NCBI GenBank assembly: GCA_023078555.1
Contig: CM041199.1
Coordinates: 8,499,315-8,563,314, forward strand
Origin: Ulva prolifera
Lineage: Eukaryota; Chlorophyta; Ulvophyceae; Ulvales; Ulvaceae
Direction of reading: 5' to 3'
Length of the DNA stretch: 64,000 nt
Position numbers and translations under genes: made by a program. Below the pieces are notes generated by a model. It was not told the DNA's origin. It saw nothing but the letters and a program-made list of their open reading frames with translations, and made no database searches. This document shows positions 21,241 to 33,110 of this stretch, piece after piece (the first letter of the stretch is position 1; each line of letters starts with the position of its first letter).

Positions 21241-23074
21241 TGGCCGTGTGGGGTGTCCGTATGGAGTGACCGTGTGGAGTGACTGAGGCCGTGTGGAGTG
21301 TCTGTGTGGAGTGTACGTGTGGAGTGCCCAGGTCCGTGTGGAGTGTCCGTGTGGAGTGTCCGTGTGGAGTGACCAAGTCCGTGTGGAGTGGCCGTGTGGA
21401 GTGACCGTGTGGAGTGTACGTGTGGAGTGACCGAGTCCGTGTGGAGTGTCCGTGTGGAGTGTACGTGTGGAATGACCGAGTCCGTGTGGAGTGACCGTGT
21501 GGAGTGTACGTGTGGAGTGACTGAGTCTGTGTGGAGTGGCTGTGTGGAGTGTCCGTGTGGAGTGTACGTGTGGAGTGACCGATTCCGTGTGGAGTGTCCG
21601 TGTGGAGTGTACGTGTGGAGTGACCGTGTCACTGTGGAGTGTCCGTGTGGATTGTACGTGTGGAGTGCCCAGGTCCGTGTGGAGTGTCCGTGTGGAGTGT
21701 CCGTGTGGAGTGACCAAGTCCGTGTGGAGTGGCCGTGTGGAGTGACCGTGTGGAGTGTACGTGTGGAGTGACCGAGTCCGTGTGGAGTGTCCGTGTGGAG
21801 TGTACGTGTGGAATGACCGTGTCCATGTGGAGTGACCGTGTGGAGTGTACGTGTGGAGTGACCGAGTCTGTGTGGAGTGGCCGTGTGGAGTGACCGTGTG
21901 GAGTGTACGTGTGGAGTGACCGATTCCGTGTGGAGTGTCCGTGTGGAGTGTGGGTGTGGAGTGACCGTGTCACTGTGGAGTGTCCGTGTGGATTGTACGT
22001 GTGGAGTGCCCAAGTCCGTGTGGAGTGTCCGTGTGGAGTGTCCGTGTGGAGTGACCGAGTCCGTGTGGAGTGTCCGTGTGGAGTGACCGTGTGGGGTGTC
22101 CGTATGGAGTGACCGTGTGGAGTGACTGAGGCCGTGTGGAGTGTCTGTGTTGAGTGACTGTGTGGAGTGACCAAGCCCGTGTGGAGTGTCCGTGTGGAGT
22201 GTACGTGTGGAGTGCCCAGGTCCGTGTGGAGTGTCCGTGTGGAGTGTCCGTGTGGAGTGACCAAGTCCGTGTGGAGTGGCCGTGTGGAGTGACCGTGTGG
22301 AGTGTACGTGTGGAGTGACCGAGTCCGTGTGGAGTGTCCGTGTGGAGTGTACGTGTGGAATGACCGAGTCCGTGTGGAGTGACCGTGTGGAGTGTACGTG
22401 TGGAGTGACCGAGTCTGTGTGGAGTGGCCGTGTGGAGTGTCCGTGTGGAGTGTACGTGTGGAGTGACCGATTCCGTGTGGAGTGTCCGTGTGGAGTGTAC
22501 GTGTGGAGTGACCGTGTCACTGTGGAGTGTCCGTGTGGATTGTACGTGTGGAGTGCCCAAGTCCGTGTGGAGTGTCCGTGTGGAGTGTCCGTGTGGAGTG
22601 ACCGAGTCCGTGTGAGGTGTCCGTGTGGAGTGGCCGTGTGGGGTGTCCGTGTGGAGTGACCAAGTCCGTGTGGAGTGGCCGTGTGGAGTGACCGTGTGGA
22701 GTGTACGTGTGGAGTGACCGAGTCCGTGTGGAGTGTCCGTGTGGAGTGTACGTGTGGAATGACCGAGTCCGTGTGGAGTGGCCGTGTGGAGTGTCCGTGT
22801 GGAGTGACCGAGTCCGTGTGGAGTGGCTGTGTGGAGTGTCCGTGTGGAGTGACCGTGTGGAGTGACCGAGTCCGTGTGGAGTGTCCGTGTGGAGTGTTCG
22901 TGTGGAGTGCCCAAGTCCGTGTGGAGTGTCCGTGTGGAGGGTCCGTGTGGAGTGACCGAGTCCGTGTGAGGTGGCCGTGTGGAGTATCCGTGTGGAGTGA
23001 CCGAGTGGAGTGACCGAGTCCGTGTGGAGTGTCCGTGTGGAGTGTCCGTTTGGAGTGTACGTGTGGAGTGCCCA

Positions 23075-23098
23075 ACTCCACACGGATCCGTGTGGAGT
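23075..23098. other. Single perfect 24-bp fold-back palindrome in the minisatellite
   Basis: The sequence reads ACTCCACACGGA followed directly by its exact reverse complement TCCGTGTGGAGT. This is the one place noticed where the array carries its own complement in cis. The sibling position in the downstream copies (about 23790, 24600, 26010) reads GCCCAACTCCGTGTGGAG, so this copy has gained ten bases (ACACGGATCC) that match an inverted copy of the adjoining unit. A fold-back template switch during replication is the simplest explanation. Confidence 0.8.
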
Positions 23099-23149
23099 GT
23101 CCGTGTGGAGGGTCCGTGTGGAGTGGCCGTGTGGAGTGACCGTGTGGAG

Positions 23150-24690
23150 TGTACGTGTGGAGTGCCCAAGTCCGTGTGGAGTGTCCGTGTGGAGTGTCCG
23201 TATGGAGTGACGAAGTCTGTGTGGAGTGGCCATGTGGAGTGACCGTGTGGAGTGTACGTGTGGATTGACCGAGTCCGTGTGGAGTGTCCGTGTGGTGTGT
23301 ACGTGTGGAGTGCCCAAGTCCGTGTGGAGTGTCCGTGTGGAGTGTCCGTGTGGAGTGACCGAGTCCGTGTGGAGTGGCCGTGTGGAGTGACCGTGTGGAG
23401 TGTACGGGTGGAGTGACCGTGTCCGTGTGGAGTGTCCGTGTGGAGTGTACGTGTGGAATGACCGAGTCCGTGTGGAGTGTCCGTGTGGAGTGTCCGTGTG
23501 GAGTGTACGTGTGGAGTGACCGAGTCCGTGTGGAGTGTCCGTGTGGTGTGTACGTGTGGAGTGCCCAAGTCCGTGTGGAGTGTCCGTGTGGAGTGTCCGT
23601 GTGGAGTGACCGAGTCCGTGTGGAGTGTCCGTGTGGAGTGTCCGTGTGGAGTGACCGAGTCCGTGTGGAGTGACCGAGTCCGTATGGAGTGGCCGTGTGG
23701 AGTATCCGTGTGGAGTGACCGAGTGGAGTGACCGAGTCTGTGTGGAGTGTCCGTGTGGAGTGTCCGTTTGGAGTGTACGTGTGGAGTGCCCAACTCCGTG
23801 TGGAGTGTCCGTGTGGAGGGTCCGTGTGGAGTGGCCGTGTGGAGTGACCGTGTGGAGTGTACGTGTGGAGTGCCCAAGTCCGTGTGGAATGGCCATGTGG
23901 AGTGACCGTGTGGAGTGTACGTGTGGAGTGACCGAGCCCGTGTGGAGTGTCCGTGTGGTGTGTACGTGTGGAGTGCCCAAGTCCGTGTGGAGTGTCCGTG
24001 TGGAGTGTCCGTATGGAGTGACGAAGTCCGTGTGGAGTGGCCATGTGGAGTGACCGTGTGGAGTGTACGTGTGGAGTGACCGAGTCCGTGTGGAGTGTCC
24101 GTGTGGTGTGTACGTGTGGAGTGCCCAAGTCCGTGTGGAGTGTCCGTGTGGAGTGTCCGTGTGGAGTGACCGAGTCCGTGTGGAGTGGCCGTGTGGAGTG
24201 ACCGTGTGGAGTGTACGGGTGGAGTGACCGTGTCCGTGTGGAGTGTCCGTGTGGAGTGTACGTGTGGAGTGACCGAGTCCGTGTGGAGTGTCCGTGTGGA
24301 GTGTCCGTGTGGAGTGTACGTGTGGAGTGACCGAGTCCGTGTGGAGTGTCCGTGTGGTGTGTACGTGTGGAGTGCCCAAGTCCGTGTGGAGTGTCCGTGT
24401 GGAGTGTCCGTGTGGAGTGACCGAGTCCGTGTGGAGTGTCCGTGTGGAGTGTCCGTGTGGAGTGACCGAGTCCGTGTGGAGTGACCGAGTCCGTATGGAG
24501 TGGCCGTGTGGAGTATCCGTGTGGAGTGACCGAGTGGAGTGACCGAGTCTGTGTGGAGTGTCCGTGTGGAGTGTCCGTTTGGAGTGTACGTGTGGAGTGC
24601 CCAACTCCGTGTGGAGTGTCCGTGTGGAGGGTCCGTGTGGAGTGGCCGTGTGGAGTGACCGTGTGGAGTGTACGTGTGGAGTGCCCAAGT
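23150..24690 (+). repeat. 811-bp tandem duplication in minisatellite block 2
   Basis: GTGACGAAGTC, GTGTGGTGTGTACG, GTGTACGGGTGGAG (about 23401 and 24212), GTCCGTATGGAGTGG and GTCCGTTTGGAGTG recur in the same order at an offset of 811 bp. The copies diverge after about 23879 and 24690. Parts of the same block recur again downstream, at offsets of 1411 bp and then 1037 bp. Confidence 0.75.
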
Positions 24691-25714
24691 CCGTGTGGAG
24701 TGTCCGTGTGGAGTGTCCGTATGGAGTGACGAAGTCCGTTTGGAGTGGCCATGTGGAGTGACCGTGTGGAGTGTACGTGTGGAGTGACCGAGTCCGTGTG
24801 GAGTGTCCGTGTGGTGTGTCCGTGTGGAGTGACCGTGTGGATTGTACGTGTGGAGTGCCCAAGTCCGTGTGGAGTGTCCGTGTGGAGTGTCCGTTTGGAG
24901 TGTACGTGTGGAGTGCCCAACTCCGTGTGGAGTGTCCGTGTGGAGGGTCCGTGTGGAGTGGCCGTGTGGAGTGACCGTGTGGAGTGTACGTGTGGAGTGC
25001 CCAAGTCCGTGTGGAGTGTCCGTGTGGAGTGTCCGTATGGAGTGACCGTGTGGATTGTACGTGTGGAGTGCCCAAGTCCGTGTGGAGTGTCCGTGTGGAG
25101 TGTCCGTTTGGAGTGTACGTGTGGAGTGCCCAACTCCGTGTGGAGTGTCCGTGTGGAGTGTCCGTGTGGAGTGGCCGTGTGGAGTGTCCGTGTGGAGTGT
25201 ACGTGTGGAGTGGCCGTTTGGAGTGTCCGTGTGGAGTAACCGTGTGGAGTGACCGAGTCCGTGTGGAGTGGCCGTGTGGAGTGTCCGTGTGGAGTGACCG
25301 TGTGGAGTGTCCGTGTGGAGTGACTGTGTGGAGTGGCCAAGCCCGTGTGGAGTGTACGTGTGGAGTGTACGTGTGGAGTGCCCAAGTCCGTTGGAGTGTC
25401 CGTGTGGAGTGTACGTGTGGAGTGGCCGACTCCGTGTGGAGTGTCCGTTTGGAGTGTACGTGTGGAGTGCCCAACTCCGTGTGGAGTGTCCGTGTGGAGG
25501 GTCCGTGTGGAGTGGCCGTGTGGAGTGACCGTGTGGAGTGTACGTGTGGAGTGCCCAAGTCCGTGTGGAGTGTCCGTGTGGAGTGTCCGTGTGGAGTGAC
25601 GAAGTCCGTGTGGAGTGGCCATGTGGAGTGACCGTGTGGAGTGTACGTGTGGAGTGACCGAGTCCGTGTGGAGTGTCCGTGTGGAGTGTACGTGTGGAGT
25701 GACCGAGTCCGTGT

Positions 25715-27820
25715 GGAGTGGCCGTGTGGAGTGTCCGTGTGGAGTGGCCGTGTGGAGTGACCGTGTGGAGTGTACGTGTGGAGTGACCGAGTCCGTGTGG
25801 AGTGTCCGTGTGGAGTGTCCGTGTGGAGTGACCGAGTCCGTGTGGAGTGTCCGTGTGGAGTGTCCGTGTGGAGTGACCGAGTCCGTGTGGAGTGACCGAG
25901 TCCGTATGGAGTGGCCGTGTGGAGTATCCGTGTGGAGTGACCGAGTGGAGTGACCGAGTCTGTGTGGAGTGTCCGTGTGGAGTGTCCGTTTGGAGTGTAC
26001 GTGTGGAGTGCCCAACTCCGTGTGGAGTGTCCGTGTGGAGGGTCCGTGTGGAGTGGCCGTGTGGAGTGACCGTGTGGAGTGTACGTGTGGAGTGCCCAAG
26101 TCCGTGTGGAGTGTCCGTGTGGAGTGTCCGTATGGAGTGACGAAGTCCGTTTGGAGTGGCCATGTGGAGTGACCGTGTGGAGTGTACGTGTGGAGTGACC
26201 GAGTCCGTGTGGAGTGTCCGTGTGGTGTGTCCGTGTGGAGTGACCGTGTGGATTGTACGTGTGGAGTGCCCAAGTCCGTGTGGAGTGTCCGTGTGGAGTG
26301 TCCGTTTGGAGTGTACGTGTGGAGTGCCCAACTCCGTGTGGAGTGTCCGTGTGGAGGGTCCGTGTGGAGTGGCCGTGTGGAGTGACCGTGTGGAGTGTAC
26401 GTGTGGAGTGCTCAAGTCCGTGTGGAGTGTCCGTGTGGAGTGTCCGTATGGAGTGACGAAGTCCGTGTGGAGTGGCCATGTGGAGTGACCGTGTGGAGTG
26501 TACGTGTGGAGTGACCGAGTCCGTGTGGAGTGTCCGTGTGGTGTGTACGTGTGGAGTGCCCAAGTCCGTGTGGAGTGTCCGTGTGGAGTGTCCGTGTGGA
26601 GTGACCGAGTCCGTGTGGAGTGGCCGTGTGGAGTGACCGTGTGGAGTGTACGTGTGGAGTGACCGTGTCCGTGTGGAGTGTCCGTGTGGAGTGTACGTGT
26701 GGAATGACCGAGTCCGTGTGGAGTGTCCGTGTGGAGTGTCCGAGTCCGTGTGGAGTGGCCGTGTGGAGTGTCCGTGTGGAGTGGCCGTGTGGAGTGACCG
26801 TGTGGAGTGTACGTGTGGAGTGACCGAGTCCGTGTGGAGTGTCCGTGTGGAGTGTCCGTGTGGAGTGACCGAGTCCGTGTGGAGTGTCCGTGTGGAGTGT
26901 CCGTGTGGAGTGACCGAGTCCGTGTGGAGTGACCGAGTCCGTATGGAGTGGCCGTGTGGAGTATCCGTGTGGAGTGACCGAGTGGAGTGACCGAGTCTGT
27001 GTGGAGTGTCCGTGTGGAGTGTCCGTTTGGAGTGTACGTGTGGAGTGCCCAACTCCGTGTGGAGTGTCCGTGTGGAGGGTCCGTGTGGAGTGGCCGTGTG
27101 GAGTGACCGTGTGGAGTGTACGTGTGGAGTGCCCAAGTCCGTGTGGAGTGTCCGTGTGGAGTGTCCGTATGGAGTGACGAAGTCCGTTTGGAGTGGCCAT
27201 GTGGAGTGACCGTGTGGAGTGTACGTGTGGAGTGACCGAGTCCGTGTGGAGTGTCCGTGTGGTGTGTCCGTGTGGAGTGACCGTGTGGATTGTACGTGTG
27301 GAGTGCCCAAGTCCGTGTGGAGTGTCCGTGTGGAGTGTCCGTTTGGAGTGTACGTGTGGAGTGCCCAACTCCGTGTGGAGTGTCCGTGTGGAGGGTCCGT
27401 GTGGAGTGGCCGTGTGGAGTGACCGTGTGGAGTGTACGTGTGGAGTGCCCAAGTCCGTGTGGAGTGTCCGTGTGGAGTGTCCGTATGGAGTGACGAAGTC
27501 CGTGTGGAGTGGCCATGTGGAGTGACCGTGTGGAGTGTACGTGTGGAGTGACCGAGTCCGTGTGGAGTGTCCGTGTGGTGTGTACGTGTGGAGTGCCCAA
27601 GTCCGTGTGGAGTGTCCGTGTGGAGTGTCCGTGTGGAGTGACCGAGTCCGTGTGGAGTGGCCGTGTGGAGTGACCGTGTGGAGTGTACGTGTGGAGTGAC
27701 CGTGTCCGTGTGGAGTGTCCGTGTGGAGTGTACGTGTGGAATGACCGAGTCCGTGTGGAGTGTCCGTGTGGAGTGTCCGAGTCCGTGTGGAGTGGCCGTG
27801 TGGAGTGTCCGTGTGGAGTG
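25715..27820 (+). repeat. 1037-bp tandem duplication in minisatellite block 2
   Basis: Landmarks from about 25715 recur 1037 bp further on. GTATCCGTGTGGAGTGACCG is at about 25925 and 26962, the GTTTGGAGTGTACG landmark at about 25988 and 27025, GTGACGAAGTCCGTTTGG at about 26137 and 27174, and GTGTGGTGTGTCC at about 26220 and 27257. The copies separate at about 27820, where the second continues into a stretch that copies 25190-25620 at an offset of 2621 bp. Confidence 0.75.
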
Positions 27821-28785
27821 TACGTGTGGAGTGGCCGTTTGGAGTGTCCGTGTGGAGTAACCGTGTGGAGTGACCGAGTCCGTGTGGAGTGGCCGTGTGG
27901 AGTGTCCGTGTGGAGTGACCGTGTGGAGTGTCCGTGTGGAGTGACTGTGTGGAGTGGCCAAGCCCGTGTGGAGTGTACGTGTGGAGTGTACGTGTGGAGT
28001 GCCCAAGTCCGTTGGAGTGTCCGTGTGGAGTGTACGTGTGGAGTGGCCGACTCCGTGTGGAGTGTCCGTTTGGAGTGTACGTGTGGAGTGCCCAACTCCG
28101 TGTGGAGTGTCCGTGTGGAGGGTCCGTGTGGAGTGGCCGTGTGGAGTGACCGTGTGGAGTGTACGTGTGGAGTGCCCAAGTCCGTGTGGAGTGTCCGTGT
28201 GGAGTGTCCGTGTGGAGTGACGAAGTCCGTGTGGAGTGGCCATGTGGAGTGACCGTGTGGAGTGTACGTGTGGAGTGACCGAGTCCGTGTGGAGTGTCCG
28301 TGTGGAGTGTACGTGTGGAGTGACCGAGTCCGTGTGGAGTGGCCGTGTGGAGTGTCCGTGTGGAGTGGCCGTGTGATGTGACCGTGTGGAGTGTACGTGT
28401 GGAGTGACCGAGTCCGTGTGGAGTGTCCGTGTGGATTGTACGTGAGGAGTGACCGAGTCCGTGTGGAGTGTCCGTGTGGAGTGACCGTGTGGAGTGTACG
28501 TGTGGAGTGACCGTGTCCGTGTGGAGTGTCCGTGTGGAGTGTACGTGTGGAATGACCGTTTCCGTGTTGGAGTGTCCGTGTGGAGTGTGCGTGTGGAATG
28601 ACCGAGTCCGTGTGGAGTGGCCGTGTGGAGTGACCGTGTGGAGTGTACGTGTGGAGTGCCCAAGTCCGTGTGGAGTGTCCGTGTGGAGTGTCCGTGTGGA
28701 GTGACGAAGTCCGTGTGGAGTGGCCGTGTGGAGTGACCGTGTGGAGTGTACGTGTGGAGTGACCGAGTCCGTGTGGAGTGTCCGT

Positions 28786-28793
28786 GTGTCCAG
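28786..28793. other. Direct junction of minisatellite and 49-bp satellite
   Basis: The last minisatellite unit reads CCGTGTGTCC and runs straight into AGGCTAGAGCCCAACTCC, the interior of a 49-bp monomer. No unique DNA lies between the two families. The overlap at the joint is TCC, which belongs to both units (GTGTCC and CAATCCAGG), so the breakpoint sits in a three-base microhomology. Confidence 0.8.
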
Positions 28794-31129
28794 GCTAGAG
28801 CCCAACTCCAAGATGGCACCCCAATCTCGAGCCCAGATCCAGGCTCGAGCTGGACTCCAAGATGGCACCCCGATCTCGAGCCCCAATCCAGGCTCGAGCC
28901 CCACTCCAAGATGGTACCCCAATTTCTAGCCCCAATCCAGGCTCGTGCCCAACGTGAAGCTCGTACCCCAATCTCGAGCCCCAATCCAGGCTGGAGCCCA
29001 CCTCCAAGATGGCACCCCATTCTCGAGCCCCAATCCAGGCTCGAGCCCGACTCCAAGATGGCACCCCGATCTCGAGCCCCAATCCAGGCTCGAGCCCCAC
29101 TCCAAGATGGTACCCTAATTTCTAGCCCCAATCCAGGCTCGTGCCCAACGTGAAGCTCGTACCCCAATCTCGAGCCCCAATCCTGGCTGGAGCCCAACTC
29201 CAAGATGGCACCCCATTCTCGAGCCCCAATCCAGGCTCGAGCCCGACTCCAAGATAACACCCCAATCTCTACCCCCAATCCAGGCTCGTGCCCAACGTGA
29301 AGCTCGTACCCCAATCTCGAGCCACAATCCAGGCTGGAGCCCACCTCCAAGATGGCACCCCATTCTCGAGCCCCAATCCAGGCTCGAGCCCGACTCCAAG
29401 ATGGCACCCCGATCTCGAGCCCCAATCCAGGCTCGAGCCCCACTCCAAGATGGTACCCCAATCTCTACCCCCAATCCAGGCTCGTGCCCAACGTGAAGCT
29501 CGTACCCCAATCTCGAGCCACAATCCAGGCTGGAGCCCACCTCCAAGATGGCACCCCATTCTCGAGCCCCAATCCAGGCTCGAGCCCGACTCCAAGATGG
29601 CACCCCGATCTCGAGCCCCAATCCAGGCTCGAGCCCCACTCCAAGATGGTACCCCAATCTCTACCCCCAATCCAGGCTCGTGCCCAACGTGAAGCTCGTA
29701 CCCCAATCTCGAGCCACAGTCCAGGCTGGAGCCCACCTCCAAGATGGCACCCCATTCTCTAGCCTTAATCCAGGCTCGTGCCCCACGTAAAGCTCGTACC
29801 CCAATCTCGAGCCCCGATCCAGGCTGGAGCCCAACTCCAAGATGGCACCCCATTCTCGAGCCCCAATCCAGGCTCGAGCCCGACTCCAAGATAACACCCC
29901 AATCTCTGGCCCCGATGCAGGCTCGTGCCCCACGTGAAGCTCGTACCCCAATCTCGAGCCCCAATCCAGGCCGGAGCCCACCTCCAAGATGGCACCCCAT
30001 TCTCGAGCCCCAATCCAGGCTCGTGCCCCACGTAAAGCTCGTACCCCAAGCTCGAGCCCCGATCCAGGCTGGAGCCCAACTCCAAGATGGCACCCCAATC
30101 TCGAGCCCCGATCCAGGCTGGAGCCCAACTCCAAGATGGCACCCCAATCTCGAGCCCCGATCCAGGCTCGAGCCGGACTCCAAGATGGCACCCCGATCTC
30201 GAGCCCCAATCCAGGCTGGAGCCCCACTCCAAGATGGCACCCCATTCTCGAGCCTTAATCCAGGCTCGTGCCCCACGTGAAGCTCGTACCCCAATCTCGA
30301 GCCCCGATCCAGGCTGGAGCCCAACTCCAAGATGGCACCCCATTCTCGAGCCCCGATCCAGGCTCGAGCCGGACTCCAAGATGGCACCCCGATCTCGAGC
30401 CTTAATCCAGGCTCGAACCCAACTCCAAGATGGCACCCCATTCTCGAGCCCCAATCCAGGCTCGTGCCCCACGTGAAGCTCGTACCCCAATCTCGAGCCC
30501 CGATCCAGGCTGGAGCCCAACTCCAAGATGGCACCCCAATCTCGAGCCCCGATCCAGGCTCGAGCCGGACTCCAAGATGGCACCCCGATCTCGAGCCCCA
30601 ATCCAGGCTGGAGCCCCACTCCAAGATGGCACCCCATTCTCGAGCCTTAATCCAGGCTCGTGCCCCACGTAAAGCTCGTGCCCCAATCTCGACCCCCGAT
30701 CCCGGCTGGAGCCCACCTCCAAGATGGCACCCCATTCTCGAGCCTTAATCCAGGCTCGTGCCCCACGTAAAGCTCTTACCCCAATCTCGAGCCCCGATCC
30801 AGGCTGGAGCCCAACTCCAAGATGGCACGCCAATCTCGAGCCCCGATCCAGGCTCGAGCTGGACTCCAAGATGGCACCCCATTCTCGAGCCTTAATACAG
30901 GCTCGAACCCAACTCCAAGATGGCACCCCATTCTCGAGCCCCAATCCAGGCTCGTGCCCCACGTGAAGCTCGTACCCCAATCTCGAGCCCCGATCCAGGC
31001 TGGAGCCCAACTCCAAGATGGCACCCCATTCTCGAGCCCCGATCCAGGCTCGAGCCGGACTCCAAGATGGCACCCCGATCTCGAGCCCCAATCCAGGCTG
31101 GAGCCCCACTCCAAGATGGTACCCCAATT

Positions 31130-33110
31130 TCTAGCCCCAATCCAGGCTCGTGCCCAACGTGAAGCTAGTACCCCAATTTCGAGCCCCAATCCAGGCTGGA
31201 GCCCAACTCCAAGATGGCACCCCATTCTCGAGCCCCAATCCAGGCTCGAGCCCGACTCCAAGATAACACCCCAATCTCTACCCCCAATCCAGGCTCGTGC
31301 CCAACATAAAGCTCGTACCCCAATCTCGAGCCACAATCCAGGCTGGAGCCCACCTCCAAGATGGCACCCCATTCTCGAGCCCCAATCCAGGCTCGTGCCC
31401 CACGTAAAGCTCGTACCCCAAGCTCGAGCCCCGATCCAGGCTGGAGCCCAACTCCAAGATGGCACCCCAATCTCGAGCCCCGATCCAGGCTCGAGCTGGA
31501 CTCCAAGATGGCACCCCGATCTCGAGCCCCAATCCAGGCTCGAGCCCCACTCCAAGATGGTACCCCAATTTCTAGCCCCAATCCAGGCTCGTGCCCAACG
31601 TGAAGCTCTGCCCCAATCTCGAGCCCCAATCCAGGCTGGAGCCCCACTCCAAGATGGCACCCCATTCACGAGCCCCAATCCAAGCTCGAGCCCGACTCCA
31701 AGATGGCACCACAATCTCTAGCCCCAATACAGGCTCATGCCCAACGTGAAGCTCGTACCCCAATCTCGAGCCCCAATCCAGGCTGGAGCCCACCTCTAAG
31801 ATGGCACCCCATTCTCGAGCCCCAATCCAGGCTCGAGCCCGACTCCAAGATGGCACCCCGATCTCGAGCCCCAATCCAGGCTCGAGCCCAACTCCAAGAT
31901 GGCACCACAAACTCTTGTTCCAATCCAGGCTCGTGCCCAACGTGAAGCTCGCACCCCATTCTCGAGCCCCAATCCAGGCTCGAGCCCCACTCCAAGATGG
32001 TACCCCAATTTCTAGCCCCAATCCAGGCTCGTGCCCCACTCCAAGATGGCACCCCAATTTCTAGCCCCAATCCAGGCTCGTGCCCAACGTGAAGCTCGTA
32101 CCCCAATCTCGAGCCCCAATCCAGGCTGGAGCCCACCTCCAAGATGGCACCCCATTCTCGAGCCCCAATCCAGGCTCGAGCCCCACTCCAAGATGGCACC
32201 CCAATCTCTAGCCCCAATCCAGGCTCGTGCCCAACGTTAAGCTCGTACCCCAATCTCGAGCCCCAATCCAGGCTGGAGCCCACCTCCTAGATGGCACCCC
32301 ATTCACGAGCCCCAATCCAAGCTCGAGCCCGACTCCAAGATGGCACCACCATCTCTAGCCCCAATCCAGGCTCGTGCCCAACGTGAAGCTAGTACCCCAA
32401 TTTCGAGCCCCAATCCAGGCTGGAGCCCAACTCCAAGATGGCACCCCATTCTCGAGCCCCAATCCAGGCTCGAGCCCGACTCCAAGATAACACCCCAATC
32501 TCTACCCCCAATCCAGGCTCGTGCCCAACATAAAGCTCGTACCCCAATCTCGAGCCACAATCCAGGCTGGAGCCCACCTCCAAGATGGCACCCCATTCTC
32601 GAGCCCCAATCCAGGCTCGTGCCCCACGTAAAGCTCGTACCCCAAGCTCGAGCCCCGATCCAGGCTGGAGCCCAACTCCAAGATGGCACCCCAATCTCGA
32701 GCCCCGATCCAGGCTCGAGCTGGACTCCAAGATGGCACCCCGATCTCGAGCCCCAATCCAGGCTCGAGCCCCACTCCAAGATGGTACCCCAATTTCTAGC
32801 CCCAATCCAGGCTCGTGCCCAACGTGAAGCTCTGCCCCAATCTCGAGCCCCAATCCAGGCTGGAGCCCCACTCCAAGATGGCACCCCATTCACGAGCCCC
32901 AATCCAAGCTCGAGCCCGACTCCAAGATGGCACCACAATCTCTAGCCCCAATACAGGCTCATGCCCAACGTGAAGCTCGTACCCCAATCTCGAGCCCCAA
33001 TCCAGGCTGGAGCCCACCTCTAAGATGGCACCCCATTCTCGAGCCCCAATCCAGGCTCGAGCCCGACTCCAAGATGGCACCCCGATCTCGAGCCCCAATC
33101 CAGGCTCGAG
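31130..33110 (+). repeat. 1224-bp tandem duplication in the 49-bp satellite
   Basis: The variants CGTGAAGCTAGTACCCC (about 31159 and 32383), CAACATAAAGCTCG (about 31309 and 32533) and CGTGAAGCTCTGCCCC (about 31599 and 32823) recur at an offset of 1224 bp, one base short of 25 monomers. The marker CACAAACTCTTGTTCC at about 31904 recurs at about 33324, an offset of 1420 bp, so one further 196-bp unit was gained in the second copy. Confidence 0.75.

Larger units (their letters stand above)
15435..28790 (+). repeat. GTGTGGAGTG minisatellite, block 2 (13- and 19-bp units)
   Basis: This is the same family and orientation as block 1, resuming at CACTGCGTCCGTGTGGAGTG. It runs uninterrupted for 13.4 kb until it meets the 49-bp satellite. 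Unit types are as in block 1, but variant use changes along the block. Decayed CATGTGGAG and CAGGTCCGTTGG units are frequent up to about 22000. From about 22980 a new set appears (GTCCGTTTGGAG, GCCCAACTCC, GTGTGGTGTGT, GTGACGAAGTCC), so the right third is a separately homogenised domain. Minus-strand frames are open for thousands of bases, for example 19569-26273 and 22517-29461. This is a property of the stop-free unit. No regulatory or coding role is visible. Confidence 0.95.

Noticed and set aside
7382-29461. Minus-strand frames of 1000 to 2300 codons with HSTRTLHTDTPHG-like repeats
   Set aside because: The minisatellite unit has no stop codon on that strand, the three frames are open in parallel, and the peptide period equals the DNA unit length. 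No independent coding evidence exists.
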